Made by a program: the position numbers and the translations under genes | NCBI GenBank assembly: GCA_034408935.1 | Contig: DAOUMV010000007.1 | Coordinates: 62,001-126,000 of the forward strand | Direction: 5' to 3' | DNA length: 64,000 nt | Origin: DAOUMF01 sp034408935 | Lineage (GTDB): Bacteria; Chloroflexota; Dehalococcoidia; SM23-28-2; RBG-16-64-32 | In this document: positions 40,133 through 48,241 of the stretch, piece by piece | How positions within the stretch are numbered: the first letter of the stretch is position 1 | Layout: every line of letters starts with the position of its first letter | Notes under the pieces: model-generated | The model's input: the letters and a program-made list of their open reading frames with translations, nothing else | Databases searched by the model: none | What the model was told of the DNA's origin: nothing

Positions 40133-41026
40133 CTAGCCCCCCGTTGAGGGTTCTCCCTCCGCTTCTTCCTCCCGCAACAACCGCCTCCGCTCGGCACGGC
40201 TCAGCCGCATCTCCTGCGGCGGCGTGCGCAACAGATAGATGATGGCTGGCAGGGCCATGGCCATCGTGACGATAGCAATTAGCTGGGCGGTGCGCAGACC
40301 CAGGAAGACTAGATCGTCCAGACGCAGGAAGCTCACGCCCAACCGCAGCGCCCCGTAGAGAAGCACCCACGAGAAGAACGTCACGCCGGCCCGCCTCACC
40401 CGGATGTAGATGAGCACGAGGACGAGGAAGATCGCCACGTCACCCAGGAGCTCGTAGGCCACCGCCGGGTGTTGAGGCTGCTGCAGCAGGCCGGCCACCT
40501 CCTGCAGGAAGCTGGGGCTACCAGCGTGCGTGTACGTCACGCCCCAGGGAAGACTCGTTTTCTCGGCAGGTATGTCGCCGTTGAGGAGGCAGCCGATGCG
40601 CCCTGTGGCCATGCCCAGGATCGCACCCATGGCGGCGATGTCCGCTCCCCTGGGGATGTTCGGCACCTTGGTCAGGAAAGCGTAGCCCCAGGCCCCTACG
40701 GTGCCCCCGATGAGCGCTCCGTAGATGGAAATGCCGCCCGTGTTGACAGCGAAGATATCGCCGAGGTCGTCCTCAAACTGCGACCAGTTCTCGATGACGT
40801 ACAGGCCGCGGGCACCGATGATGCCACCGATGACCAGCGCCAGGGCCACGTTGTAGATCATGTCCTCGGGGTAATTGGCCCGTCTGGCGAAGGCCGCCGC
40901 CACCGCCACGCCCACCACCACGCCCAGGGCCGTCAACAGGCCGTGCCAGGTGATCTCCAGCCCCACCACCTCAAACAGCTCGGGGTCCAGGCCGATCTTG
41001 ATCGTCAGGAGGAACGTGCTAATCAT
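40133..41026 (-). CDS. lgt: Prolipoprotein diacylglyceryl transferase Lgt
   Basis: 297 aa with seven or so membrane helices. Conserved blocks are YNVALALVIGGIIGARGLYV, the NTGGISIYGALIGG signature (HGGLxxxGG equivalent), GRIGCLLNGDIPAEKTSLPW, and HPAVAYELLGD (HPTxLYE equivalent). It attaches diacylglycerol to the lipobox cysteine of prolipoproteins, several of which are encoded in this window. The basic C-terminal tail (RLSRAERRRLLREEE) is cytoplasmic. It lies downstream of the murT-gatD pair on the same strand. Confidence 0.95.
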   Translation of the reverse strand: MISTFLLTIKIGLDPELFEVVGLEITWHGLLTALGVVVGVAVAAAFARRANYPEDMIYNVALALVIGGIIGARGLYVIENWSQFEDDLGDIFAVNTGGISIYGALIGGTVGAWGYAFLTKVPNIPRGADIAAMGAILGMATGRIGCLLNGDIPAEKTSLPWGVTYTHAGSPSFLQEVAGLLQQPQHPAVAYELLGDVAIFLVLVLIYIRVRRAGVTFFSWVLLYGALRLGVSFLRLDDLVFLGLRTAQLIAIVTMAMALPAIIYLLRTPPQEMRLSRAERRRLLREEEAEGEPSTGG

Positions 41027-41077
41027 CGCTTTCTCGACCTTCCGCTTCGTTCAGCTGCGCGCCTTGGGAACTCCCTC

Positions 41078-41830
41078 CTACACTGCGATGATACCGCGAC
41101 GGGTGGCCAGGCGCACGGCGGCGGCGTGGGCCATCTCCTCCACGTGGTCGTCCAAGGGCTCCAGGGCCAGGTCTCGGTGGCGCCGCCCCAGAGCGGCCTC
41201 AATGAGGTGATCAGCGAAGCGCGGGTTCTTGGGCAGCAGGGAGCCATGCAGGTACGTGCCGTAGGCGTTGCGGTACACTGCACCCTCGCCTCCGTCCTCG
41301 CCGTTGTTCCCGAACCCCGCCACCACCCTTCCCAGAGGCTCCAGGCCCTCCTCCAGGTGGGTGCGACCGCCGTGGTTCTCGAAACCGACCAGGGTTTCGC
41401 CCTGCCACTCCACCACCACGTTGCCGATGAACCGTCGTGCACTCGGCCCCGGGTGCTCAGTCCACATGGGAAACACGCCGACGCCGGGTAACTCCTGCCC
41501 CTCCGCCGCGCGGTAGTAGCGGCCCAGGAGCTGATAGCCGCCGCAGACGGCGAGGAGCGCCACCCCCGTGTCCACCACCTCACGCACCGCCTTTGCCTTC
41601 ACCTTCACGAGGTCCTCGGCTACGCGTCGCTGCTCCCGGTCCTGCGCCCCACCGATAAACACCATGTCGTAGTCCTTGGGCTTGAGCTTGTCCCCCAGAC
41701 CTAGCTCCGTCACTTGGAAGGCGACCCCTCGCTCCCGGCAGCGGCGCTCCAGGCAGAGGATATTGCCGCGATCGCCGTAGATGTTCATCAGCTTGGGATA
41801 GAGATGAGCCAGTCGCAGCTTGAGCTTCAC
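41078..41830 (-). CDS. gatD: Lipid II isoglutaminyl synthase glutaminase subunit GatD
   Basis: 250-aa CobB/CobQ-type glutamine amidotransferase: LRLAHLYPKLMNIYGDRGNI, catalytic Cys in LLAVCGGYQLLG (about residue 95), and the His region YGTYLHGSLLPKNPRFADHL. It supplies ammonia to MurT for amidating the D-glutamate of lipid II. The GTG start overlaps the murT stop codon by one base (TAGTG), so the two subunits are translationally coupled. Best known from Firmicutes, Actinobacteria and Chloroflexota. Confidence 0.94.
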   Translation of the reverse strand: MKLKLRLAHLYPKLMNIYGDRGNILCLERRCRERGVAFQVTELGLGDKLKPKDYDMVFIGGAQDREQRRVAEDLVKVKAKAVREVVDTGVALLAVCGGYQLLGRYYRAAEGQELPGVGVFPMWTEHPGPSARRFIGNVVVEWQGETLVGFENHGGRTHLEEGLEPLGRVVAGFGNNGEDGGEGAVYRNAYGTYLHGSLLPKNPRFADHLIEAALGRRHRDLALEPLDDHVEEMAHAAAVRLATRRGIIAV

Positions 41831-43242
41831 TATGCCGCCTCCCAGAAGGCAGGCCGCCGTGCCCAGCGGGCGAGCAACTCCCGCACCTGCAACATCGCCG
41901 TGTAGGTTGGGATCACATAGAGGGTGGCGTCCTGAGGGGTGGCTTTCAGGGCGCGGCGCAGGGCCGCCGCCGAGTCTTCCTCCACACCTGGCAAGCTGTT
42001 CAAGCCCCCGTACTTGAGGCGCAGCGCCATGTCCCAGGCCCGCCTGCCCGACACCGTCAGGGAGCGAGCCTTTCCCGCCAGCAGTTCGAAGTCCACGTCC
42101 CAGATCCAGGAGACGTCGCGGCCGTCAGCGATGTCATCGTTGAGGAACAGGGCCACGTCTATCTCCCTGCCGTCGGCAGTTATCGTGCGCAGCACCTCGT
42201 TGAGGCCAGCCGGGTTCTTGGCCAGGATCACCTGCACCCGCCGCCCGCCCACGGTGAGCCGTTCCTGGCGGCCGAAGGCGGCCGTGAACGAGCGCAGCCC
42301 CCGCTCCGCAGCCTTCGGGCCGATATTCAAGGCCCATGCAGCGGCCACGGCGGCCAGGGCGTTGTAGGCGTTGTAGAGCCCCGTTAGGGGCAGCTCCGAC
42401 GAGACCTCGCCGCCGGGCAGAGCGATCGCCAGTCGGGTGCCCTCCGCCTCCCGCTCGACGCGGGTGGCCACCACCCTGGCGGAGGGTCGGGCCGCCCGGC
42501 ACCGCGGGCAGCGCCAGTGGCCCAGATGGCCGTAGAACACCGTCGCGTAGTTCAGCTCGCCGCCGCAGGCCGAGCACCAGCGAGCGTCGGCAGCGTGCTC
42601 CAGCCTATCCAAGCCCCGTGAGGTGTCCTCCACGCCGTAGAGGACCACCCTCCCCTTGGCGACCCGGGCCAGGGAAGCGAGGGAAGGATCATCGGCGTTC
42701 AACACCACCGTGACCGAATCGCCCAGATCCCCCAAGACGTCACGCCAGACCGCGGCCACGTGCTCCACCTCCCCATAGCGGTCGAGCTGATCACGGAACA
42801 GGTTGGTGAACAGGACGAGCCGCGGCGCCAGGGCGTGGGCCGCTTCCGGCACCGTTGCTTCATCCACCTCGAACACGCCGATGCGCCGCCCGGTCGCGGC
42901 GAAACCACCATCCAGACGGGCCGACTCCGCCAGCGCCGCCGCGATCCCCCTCATCAGGTTGGACCCAGCGCGGTTGGCCACGGCCCGCAGGCCCGCGGCA
43001 CGGACGATGCCCCGCAGCAGCCGCGCCGCGGTGGTCTTGCCGTTGGTGCCGGTGACAATGACGCTCCCCTGCCCCAGCCGACTGGCCATTTGCGGCACGA
43101 TGGCGGGGTCGATGCGCTGGGCCACGAGGCCAGGCAGAGCGGTGCCCCCGCCCGCCTTGAGTCGGCGACTCAAGGCGGCCGCGGCCTTGGCTGCGGCTAT
43201 CGCGGCGATGCGTCGCATGTCAGACGTATTATCGGCCCTCAT
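41830..43242 (-). CDS. murT: Lipid II isoglutaminyl synthase ligase subunit MurT
   Basis: 470-aa Mur-ligase-family protein: GSVIVTGTNGKTTAARLLRG (P-loop, about residues 58-77), FTNLFRDQLDRYGEVEHVAA, and a MurT-specific zinc ribbon (WCSACGGELNY...WRCPRCRAAR). The C-terminal DUF1727 domain includes LAKNPAGLNEVLRTI. It activates the D-Glu carboxylate of lipid II with ATP for amidation by GatD-derived ammonia. First gene of the murT-gatD pair, with lgt downstream. Confidence 0.95.
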   Translation of the reverse strand: MRADNTSDMRRIAAIAAAKAAAALSRRLKAGGGTALPGLVAQRIDPAIVPQMASRLGQGSVIVTGTNGKTTAARLLRGIVRAAGLRAVANRAGSNLMRGIAAALAESARLDGGFAATGRRIGVFEVDEATVPEAAHALAPRLVLFTNLFRDQLDRYGEVEHVAAVWRDVLGDLGDSVTVVLNADDPSLASLARVAKGRVVLYGVEDTSRGLDRLEHAADARWCSACGGELNYATVFYGHLGHWRCPRCRAARPSARVVATRVEREAEGTRLAIALPGGEVSSELPLTGLYNAYNALAAVAAAWALNIGPKAAERGLRSFTAAFGRQERLTVGGRRVQVILAKNPAGLNEVLRTITADGREIDVALFLNDDIADGRDVSWIWDVDFELLAGKARSLTVSGRRAWDMALRLKYGGLNSLPGVEEDSAAALRRALKATPQDATLYVIPTYTAMLQVRELLARWARRPAFWEAA

Positions 43243-43299
43243 CGAGCCAGTCGCCAGGGCCAGGGTGAAGCCGACCCCCGCCCGCCATCGGTTCCCCCG

Positions 43300-43623
43300 C
43301 TAGCGGACGTGCGATGGCGTGATGGGCTCTACGAAGACGTCCATGACGCCGCCGCATATCTTGTCGTCGCCGTCGATCTCGTTGGTCAGGTCGACCTGCA
43401 CTAGGCGGGGGCGCCCGTCGCCGTGGGCTTCCAGCGCCGCCAGCAAGACCTCGGCCTCGCCGCAGCCGCCGCCGATGGTGCCGCAGGAGCTGCCGTCCGC
43501 CCGCACCAGCATGCGGGCCCCGGGCCGCCGCGGCGTCGAGCCGCGGGTGGCGGCGACGGTGGCCAGCACGACCGCCCTGCCCTCATCCAGGGCGCTCCGG
43601 AGCTCCTCAAAGACGTCGTCCAT
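43300..43623 (-). CDS. XdhC/CoxI-family protein, short form
   Basis: 107 aa comprising only the N-terminal XdhC/CoxI domain: AVVLATVAATRGSTPRRPGA, MLVRADGSSCGTIGGGCGEA, and KICGGVMDVFVEPI. Such proteins help insert or sulfurate the molybdenum cofactor of xanthine- or CO-dehydrogenase-type enzymes. It is the typical short CoxI partner of the longer XdhC gene just upstream; both lie after ychF on the same strand. No molybdoenzyme is in the window. Confidence 0.9.
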   Translation of the reverse strand: MDDVFEELRSALDEGRAVVLATVAATRGSTPRRPGARMLVRADGSSCGTIGGGCGEAEVLLAALEAHGDGRPRLVQVDLTNEIDGDDKICGGVMDVFVEPITPSHVR

Positions 43624-43665
43624 GGCGAGGGGTATGGTACGACGCTGGTGGGAGGGGGTAAAGGT

Positions 43666-44535
43666 CTACCCCTCCTCCGGCGGCACGCGCTCGGCGGGGG
43701 CGATGCCGCGGCCAGCCTTCTTCACCTCGCGCATGGGCTGGCCGCTTCCGCCCCGTCGGGCCTGGATCACCTCCGCCATGATCGCCACCGCGATCTCCTC
43801 CGGCGTCTCCGCCCCGATGTCCAGCCCGATCGGGGTGTGCACGCGCGCCACCGCGTCCGGGTCCAGCCCGTCATCGATCAGGTGCTGGAGGACGGCCCCC
43901 ACGCGGCGCCGCGAGCCGATCATCCCCACATAGGCCGCTCCGCCTCGGCGGACCACCTGTCGCAGCGATGCCTCGTCGTGCCTGTGGCCGCGGGTGACGG
44001 TGACGATGTACGTGTTGGCATCGATGGGGAACTCCCGCAGCGCCTCGGCGAAGTCGGCGCAGATCACCCTGTCGGCCTCCGGGAAGCGCTCCCGGTTAGC
44101 GTACTCGGGGCGGTCGTCCACCACGGCCACGGAGAAGCCGCATAGGTCGCCGATGGTAGCCAGCGCCTTGCCGATGTGCCCGCCGCCGACGATGAGCAGG
44201 GTGTCCGGCGGCTCGTGCGCCTCCAGCATCACCCGATAGACGGCCTGGCCCTCCGCCTCTCGACGCGGGATGGGAGTACCGTCCGTGGCGTAGAAGGGCG
44301 ACTCCACGGCGTGACGGCGAAGGGCCTCGCGGGCGTCAGCGAGGACAGCCGCCTCCAGCGGCCCGCCCCCCAGCGATCCCAGGGTGGAGCCGTCCTGCCG
44401 CAGCAGGAGCTTGGCGCCCACGGGGACCGGTGCGTCCGGCGGGCCGTGGATGACGGTGGCCACGACCACCGCGGGCCCGCCCTCCCGGGCCGCCATCACC
44501 TCCTCGATGATCCGTGGCAGCTCGCCGCCGCTCAT
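43666..44535 (-). CDS. XdhC family protein with C-terminal Rossmann domain
   Basis: 289 aa: an N-terminal XdhC/CoxI domain (PVPVGAKLLLRQDGSTLGSL, GGGPLEAAVLADAREAL), then a Rossmann domain with LLIVGGGHIGKALATIGDLC and TRGHRHDEASLRQVV, and GSRRRVGAVLQHLIDDGLDP. Role: maturation of a molybdenum hydroxylase. The N-terminal domain lacks the GGC motif of the short neighbour (GGGPLE instead), so the two may be complementary. It starts within four bases of the ychF stop. Confidence 0.92.
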   Translation of the reverse strand: MSGGELPRIIEEVMAAREGGPAVVVATVIHGPPDAPVPVGAKLLLRQDGSTLGSLGGGPLEAAVLADAREALRRHAVESPFYATDGTPIPRREAEGQAVYRVMLEAHEPPDTLLIVGGGHIGKALATIGDLCGFSVAVVDDRPEYANRERFPEADRVICADFAEALREFPIDANTYIVTVTRGHRHDEASLRQVVRRGGAAYVGMIGSRRRVGAVLQHLIDDGLDPDAVARVHTPIGLDIGAETPEEIAVAIMAEVIQARRGGSGQPMREVKKAGRGIAPAERVPPEEG

Positions 44536-45602
44536 ACGTGAAACAGGATGTGGAGCACGTCGCCGTCCTGCACCACGTACTGCTTGCCCTCGCTGCGCAG
44601 CTGGCCCCGCTTTTTCGCCTCAGCGAACGAGCCGATCTCCATCAGTTCCTCCCAGGCGATGGCCTCGGCGCGGACGAAACCCTTCTCCATGTCGGTGTGA
44701 ATGCGGCCGGCCGCCTCCAAGGCGGCCGTCCCCACGGGCACCGGCCAGGCCCGGCACTCCGTCCCTACCGGGGTATAGAACGTGACCAGCCCCAGCGTGT
44801 CCAAGATCTGCTTAAGGATGCGCGGCGCCGCGGGCTCCGCCGCCCCCAGGTCCCGCCGGAACTCGACCGCCTCCTCCGGCTCCAGCTCCGCCAGCTCCGC
44901 CTCCAACCGTGCGCACATCACCCCCACGGAGGCGCCGTAGCGCCCCCGGAACTCGCCCTCGATCTCCGCCGCACTGCCTATGTCGGCCTCGTCCAGGTTG
45001 ACCAGGATGAGAAGTGCCTTCAAGGTGAGCAGGCCGTAGTTAGCCAGAGCCCGCGTTTCCTCGCCGCCAGACATGTGATCTCGCAGGGGCTGACTGTCCT
45101 CCAAGAGCTGGCGGACTCGCTGAAGCGGCGCCAGCTCCCGCTGGCCCGCCTCCCGCTCCTCAGGCCTCGCCGAGCGCACGGTGATGTCCAGCTTCTCCAA
45201 CCGCCGCTCCACGATGCCCAGATCGTGCAGGATCATCTCCGACTGGAACAGACCGATGTCGCGGTCCGGGTCTACGTCGCCCAGGGGATGGGGAACGTCC
45301 GGCCGCCGGAAATGCCGCACGACCAGGACTAGACCGTCGGCGCGGGAGAGGAACTCCGCCGCCTCACCGGAGGCGGCCCGTCCCTTCTCGAACAGCGGCG
45401 GCAGGTCGTACAGGCGGAACTCGGCATGGGTGACCTTCTCGGCCGCCACCAACGCGGCCAGTTTCTCGAGGCGTTCATCAGGGATCTTGACGGCCGCCAC
45501 GTGCTCGCGGCGAGCATCGCCGTGCTGGGCGTGGCCAGCGGCCAGGGCATTGAATACGGCGGTCTTGCCGGACTGGGCCGGGCCGACGATGGCGAGGTCC
45601 AC
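44532..45602 (-). CDS. ychF: Obg-like ribosome-binding ATPase YchF
   Basis: 356 aa from a GTG at 45602: VDLAIVGPAQSGKTAVFNAL is the P-loop (the family usually has GxPNVGKST; here GPAQSGKT is divergent). Next come IPDERLEKLAALVAAEKVTH and LYDLPPLFEKGRAASGEAAE, the altered G3/switch region. A coiled-coil insertion and a C-terminal TGS domain with LGLVTFYTPVGTECRAW and YVVQDGDVLHILFHV follow. The NKxD-type motif reads LVNLDEAD. The divergence suggests a YchF paralogue rather than the canonical copy. Confidence 0.82.
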   Translation of the reverse strand: MDLAIVGPAQSGKTAVFNALAAGHAQHGDARREHVAAVKIPDERLEKLAALVAAEKVTHAEFRLYDLPPLFEKGRAASGEAAEFLSRADGLVLVVRHFRRPDVPHPLGDVDPDRDIGLFQSEMILHDLGIVERRLEKLDITVRSARPEEREAGQRELAPLQRVRQLLEDSQPLRDHMSGGEETRALANYGLLTLKALLILVNLDEADIGSAAEIEGEFRGRYGASVGVMCARLEAELAELEPEEAVEFRRDLGAAEPAAPRILKQILDTLGLVTFYTPVGTECRAWPVPVGTAALEAAGRIHTDMEKGFVRAEAIAWEELMEIGSFAEAKKRGQLRSEGKQYVVQDGDVLHILFHV

Positions 45603-45680
45603 GCGACCCCTCCTTTCACCGCACCCAGAGTACGAGCGTCCAGCGCCAGGGGTCAAGGAACGCTTATACTCGGCGTGGAC

Positions 45681-46196
45681 ATGACCGCAGAACGGGCCCT
45701 GCCACGGCTAGATGGCGACGAGCTGAGAGACGAACTCAACCGGTTCGGTGGATCGGTCAGGATCGTCACGTTGCTCTCGCCGACCTGACCGATGTGCCAG
45801 GAGGGGCAAGCTGTTGTCCGCAGGATTTTCGAGGAGGCGAGGGCCACCGACCTCAGGGGGTTTGTCGTCTGGCTTCCCATGCTGCCGGGGGACAGCGCCG
45901 AGACCGCCGTCACCCAATCGCAGGCTTTCCAGGATCGCCGCGTGACCCAGGGCTGGGACGCCGAGCGCCGAATCGGCGACCTCTTCACCAAGACCCTGAA
46001 ATTGACACGCACGGCGTGGGATGTGTACCTGCTGTACCCCCCTTACGTTACGTGGAAAGATCAGGGGCCGCCCCTGCCTGCGTTCTGGATGCACCAGCTC
46101 CCCTCGGACTGGGGAGTCGATCAGGAACTCCGCCTTGACCCCGCCAGGCTATCCCATGAGGTTTTTGGCCTGCTGACAGGCGGCAAACGACTATAG
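45681..46196 (+). CDS. Thioredoxin-like selenoprotein with a UPMC motif
   Basis: Reading through the UGA at 45786-45788 gives one 171-residue frame. LLSPTUPMCQEGQAVVRRIF contains the thioredoxin-fold redox motif with selenocysteine at position 36 and Cys39 (UxxC for CxxC). The part before UGA (VRIVTLLSPT) is the usual beta strand leading into the motif, and the part after (FVVWLPMLPGDSAE, AWDVYLLYPPYVTW, FWMHQL) continues the domain. A hairpin begins 15 nt after the UGA. The exact family is not recognised; a thiol/selenol oxidoreductase is likely. TATACT at 45665 may be the -10 element of a short-leader promoter. Confidence 0.82.
45804..45819 (+). promoter_or_regulatory. SECIS-like hairpin for the UPMC selenoprotein
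   Basis: GGGCAA pairs with TTGTCC (6 bp, one G-U) around GCTG; the loop begins 21 nt after the UGA and starts with G. Weaker than the two SECIS-like hairpins near 11.1 kb but similarly placed. Confidence 0.55.
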
Positions 46197-46239
46197 CGCA
46201 AGCTAATTGTTGGGTGCGGCCAGGCGAGTCTCAGGCCCC

Positions 46240-46279
46240 AAAAAGCATCACAGGAAAGCTGCCGGTAGCTTTCCTGTGA
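46240..46279 (-). terminator. Strong intrinsic terminator after nth
   Basis: TCACAGGAAAGCT and AGCTTTCCTGTGA pair perfectly (13 bp) around a 6-base loop; on the minus strand TGCTTTTTGG follows. It can also fold on the plus strand after the UPMC selenoprotein gene. The rest of 46280-46426 holds no convincing gene. Confidence 0.75.
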
Positions 46280-46426
46280 CGAGCCCAAAAGGGAGGGTTT
46301 GGGACCATACTATAAGACGCGCCAACGGCCCAAGTGTTACAAAGTCTCCGTGCCCACATCCCAAAGTCTCATTCACTGGATGAAGACGGACCGCTGCCGC
46401 GACTCGTTGCAGTCGCACGATCACCC

Positions 46427-47104
46427 TCACGTTCTAGGGGTGAGGCGTGATCGGCCGGTGGGGCAGCCCTCCAGCAGAGGACAAGCCTCGCTCCGGGGCT
46501 CACGCCGGCACACCTCCTTGCCGTGGCGGACGATGAGGGCGTGGTACTCGTTGAACAGCGCCGCGTCCGCCTCCAGGTTCCCCATGAAAAGCGCTTGCCA
46601 AGAGTCGTAGGAGTCACGGCTCGGGGTCATGCCCAGCCGCGAGAACAGCCGCCGCGTATAGGCGTCTATGACGAACACGGGGCGGCCCGCCGCGTACAGG
46701 AGGATCGAGTCCGCCGTCTCAGGCCCGATGCCGTGAGTGGCCAGGAGCGGCGCCCGCAGCTCCTCGACGGGCGCCGCAAGCAGCCTCTCCACCTCCCCGT
46801 CGAACCGCTGGGCCAGCAGCGCTACGAACGCCTTAAGCTTGCGGGCCTTGGCGTTGAAGTAGCCCGCCGGGTAGACCAGCCGCGCCAGCTCCCCCTCACT
46901 CAGGCCGCCCAGACTCTCGGGAGAGAGGGCTCCCACCGCTTTCAGGTTGGCGATCGCCTTCTCCACGTTCGCCCAGGCCGCGGACTGGGTGAGGATAGCC
47001 CCGACGATCACCTCGAAGGGCGTCTCGCCCGGCCACCAGTGCTGCGGCCCGTAGGCGACGTAGAGGCGGCGGTAGATATCGACAAGGCGACCGGAGAGCC
47101 TCAT
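46427..47104 (-). CDS. nth: Endonuclease III-like HhH-GPD DNA glycosylase
   Basis: 225 aa: PFEVIVGAILTQSAAWANVE with the conserved Gln, then the helix-hairpin-helix LLATHGIGPETADSILLYAA, and the catalytic Asp in FVIDAYTRRL. The Lys of true endonuclease III (LPGVGRKTA) is replaced by Glu-Thr (GPETA), so it is a monofunctional HhH-GPD type. The FeS site reads VCRREPRSEACPLLEGC: three of the four usual cysteines are present and the second is Ser. The ATG at 47104 overlaps the tsaA stop codon (ATGA). Confidence 0.85.
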   Translation of the reverse strand: MRLSGRLVDIYRRLYVAYGPQHWWPGETPFEVIVGAILTQSAAWANVEKAIANLKAVGALSPESLGGLSEGELARLVYPAGYFNAKARKLKAFVALLAQRFDGEVERLLAAPVEELRAPLLATHGIGPETADSILLYAAGRPVFVIDAYTRRLFSRLGMTPSRDSYDSWQALFMGNLEADAALFNEYHALIVRHGKEVCRREPRSEACPLLEGCPTGRSRLTPRT

Positions 47105-47610
47105 CCACCCTGGAACCGCTCGGCAACCCACCGGGCCACCTTCGCCTCCGGGATCGAGTCATGCTGCGGGATGTACGGCTTCACGTCTAGCACCGGCGAT
47201 CCGTCAACGGCGTCCAGCCCCCGCACGTACAACACGTTGCCCTTGACCTTCAGCAAGGACACCACCGAGGACAGGATCGGGTTGAAGCGGATCTGCGAAC
47301 GCGTGGCCAGTATCCCCTGGAGGGGGTTCGCGGGATCGTCCATGGGGTGGAGCTGCGGCTTGGAGCCGCGAACCTCTTCCGGGATCTGGTGAGGCCAGAA
47401 CAGCACATGGATGTGCGAATAGCCGTCCAGTCCCAACAGCGCCTCGGTTAGCTCCCGCCGCAGCACAATGCGCGACCTCACTTCTTCCCAGCCCTGGGGC
47501 GTCGGCTCCTTGACCCGGTTGCGCACCACCCCGATCGGCCGCAGAGTGATATCGGCCAGAGGCGGAGCTTCTGGCGCGCGAAAGAATAGCCGGCGCAGGC
47601 TGTCTAGCAT
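47101..47610 (-). CDS. tsaA: TsaA/TrmO-family SAM-dependent tRNA methyltransferase
   Basis: 169 aa: LRPIGVVRNRVKEPTPQGWE, ALLGLDGYSHIHVLFWPHQI, and GILATRSQIRFNPILSSVVS with LDVKPYIPQHDS. This is the TsaA/TrmO (YaeB) fold; E. coli TrmO N6-methylates t6A37 of tRNA-Thr, while many bacterial members have unknown targets. The ATG at 47610 follows GGAGG at a good distance. A TATAAT lies upstream at 47664-47669. It is coupled to nth by a four-base overlap. Confidence 0.88.
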   Translation of the reverse strand: MLDSLRRLFFRAPEAPPLADITLRPIGVVRNRVKEPTPQGWEEVRSRIVLRRELTEALLGLDGYSHIHVLFWPHQIPEEVRGSKPQLHPMDDPANPLQGILATRSQIRFNPILSSVVSLLKVKGNVLYVRGLDAVDGSPVLDVKPYIPQHDSIPEAKVARWVAERFQGG

Positions 47611-47797
47611 TGGGATCCTCCTAGACGCACACATATCTAGTGCCCTCGTCTCGTGCCGCGACAATTATAGCCGGACGGATATCTCCGCCGCGATGCGGAT
47701 CTCTGGTGGGCGATACGGTGTAGCGATACGCAAGCACCCGGACGCCAGCCTCCGCGGCCTACGCCCCTTCATGCGCGCGGAGGGCAAAGAGCCGGGC

Positions 47798-48079
47798 CTA
47801 TCCCTCTTCCGGCATGCGCAAGGTCAAGCGTTGCCCCTCCGGGGACTCGGCTACGTCCAGGATGGCCCCCTCCAGAGCGGCCGATATCTCCTCGTCGAGC
47901 ACGAGGATATCCCGCTCCTCCTGCTTCACGACTTGATCGCCCTCCTGCTTCTCATCGATGGCGAGACCGAACTCCCCCTGTGAGGTACGAGCCAGACGCA
48001 GAGTCTGCTCTTCGGTGGCCTCACTCGCTTCCAGGCTATTCGCCAGGATGTCAACCGCCTTCTCTGTCACATTAAGCAC
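47798..48079 (-). CDS. HesB/IscA-fold protein lacking cysteines
   Basis: 93 aa from a GTG preceded by GAGGAGG: VLNVTEKAVDILANSLEASE, GEFGLAIDEKQEGDQVV and ISAALEGAILDVAESPEGQR follow the secondary structure of HesB/IscA proteins. None of the three cysteines of A-type FeS carriers is present, so it cannot hold a cluster in the usual way. Similar cysteine-free relatives occur in Gram-positive bacteria; the role is unknown. Single gene. The 134 bases upstream of the next gene hold only promoter-like sequence. Confidence 0.7.
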   Translation of the reverse strand: MLNVTEKAVDILANSLEASEATEEQTLRLARTSQGEFGLAIDEKQEGDQVVKQEERDILVLDEEISAALEGAILDVAESPEGQRLTLRMPEEG

Positions 48080-48241
48080 GGAATCCTCCTCTCAGCACCA
48101 TCGCAGTCACGCTCAGAATCGCAACAAGCCACACTCTACCGTATCAGGGACGTCAAACAGACATCAGAGCTCGATATGGGCGCAGATGGGCCTATTTGGG
48201 CCGAGACGGGCCTACCTGTCAGTTTGTTGTTCCTCAGCTCA

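Noticed and set aside
45792..46196. A gene starting at ATG 45792 downstream of the UGA
   Set aside because: It would begin in the middle of the CxxC motif and lose the first beta strand of the thioredoxin fold, and no ribosome binding site precedes it.
46248..46430. 60-codon minus-strand ORF downstream of nth
   Set aside because: It runs through the 13-bp terminator hairpin and shows no homology-like pattern.
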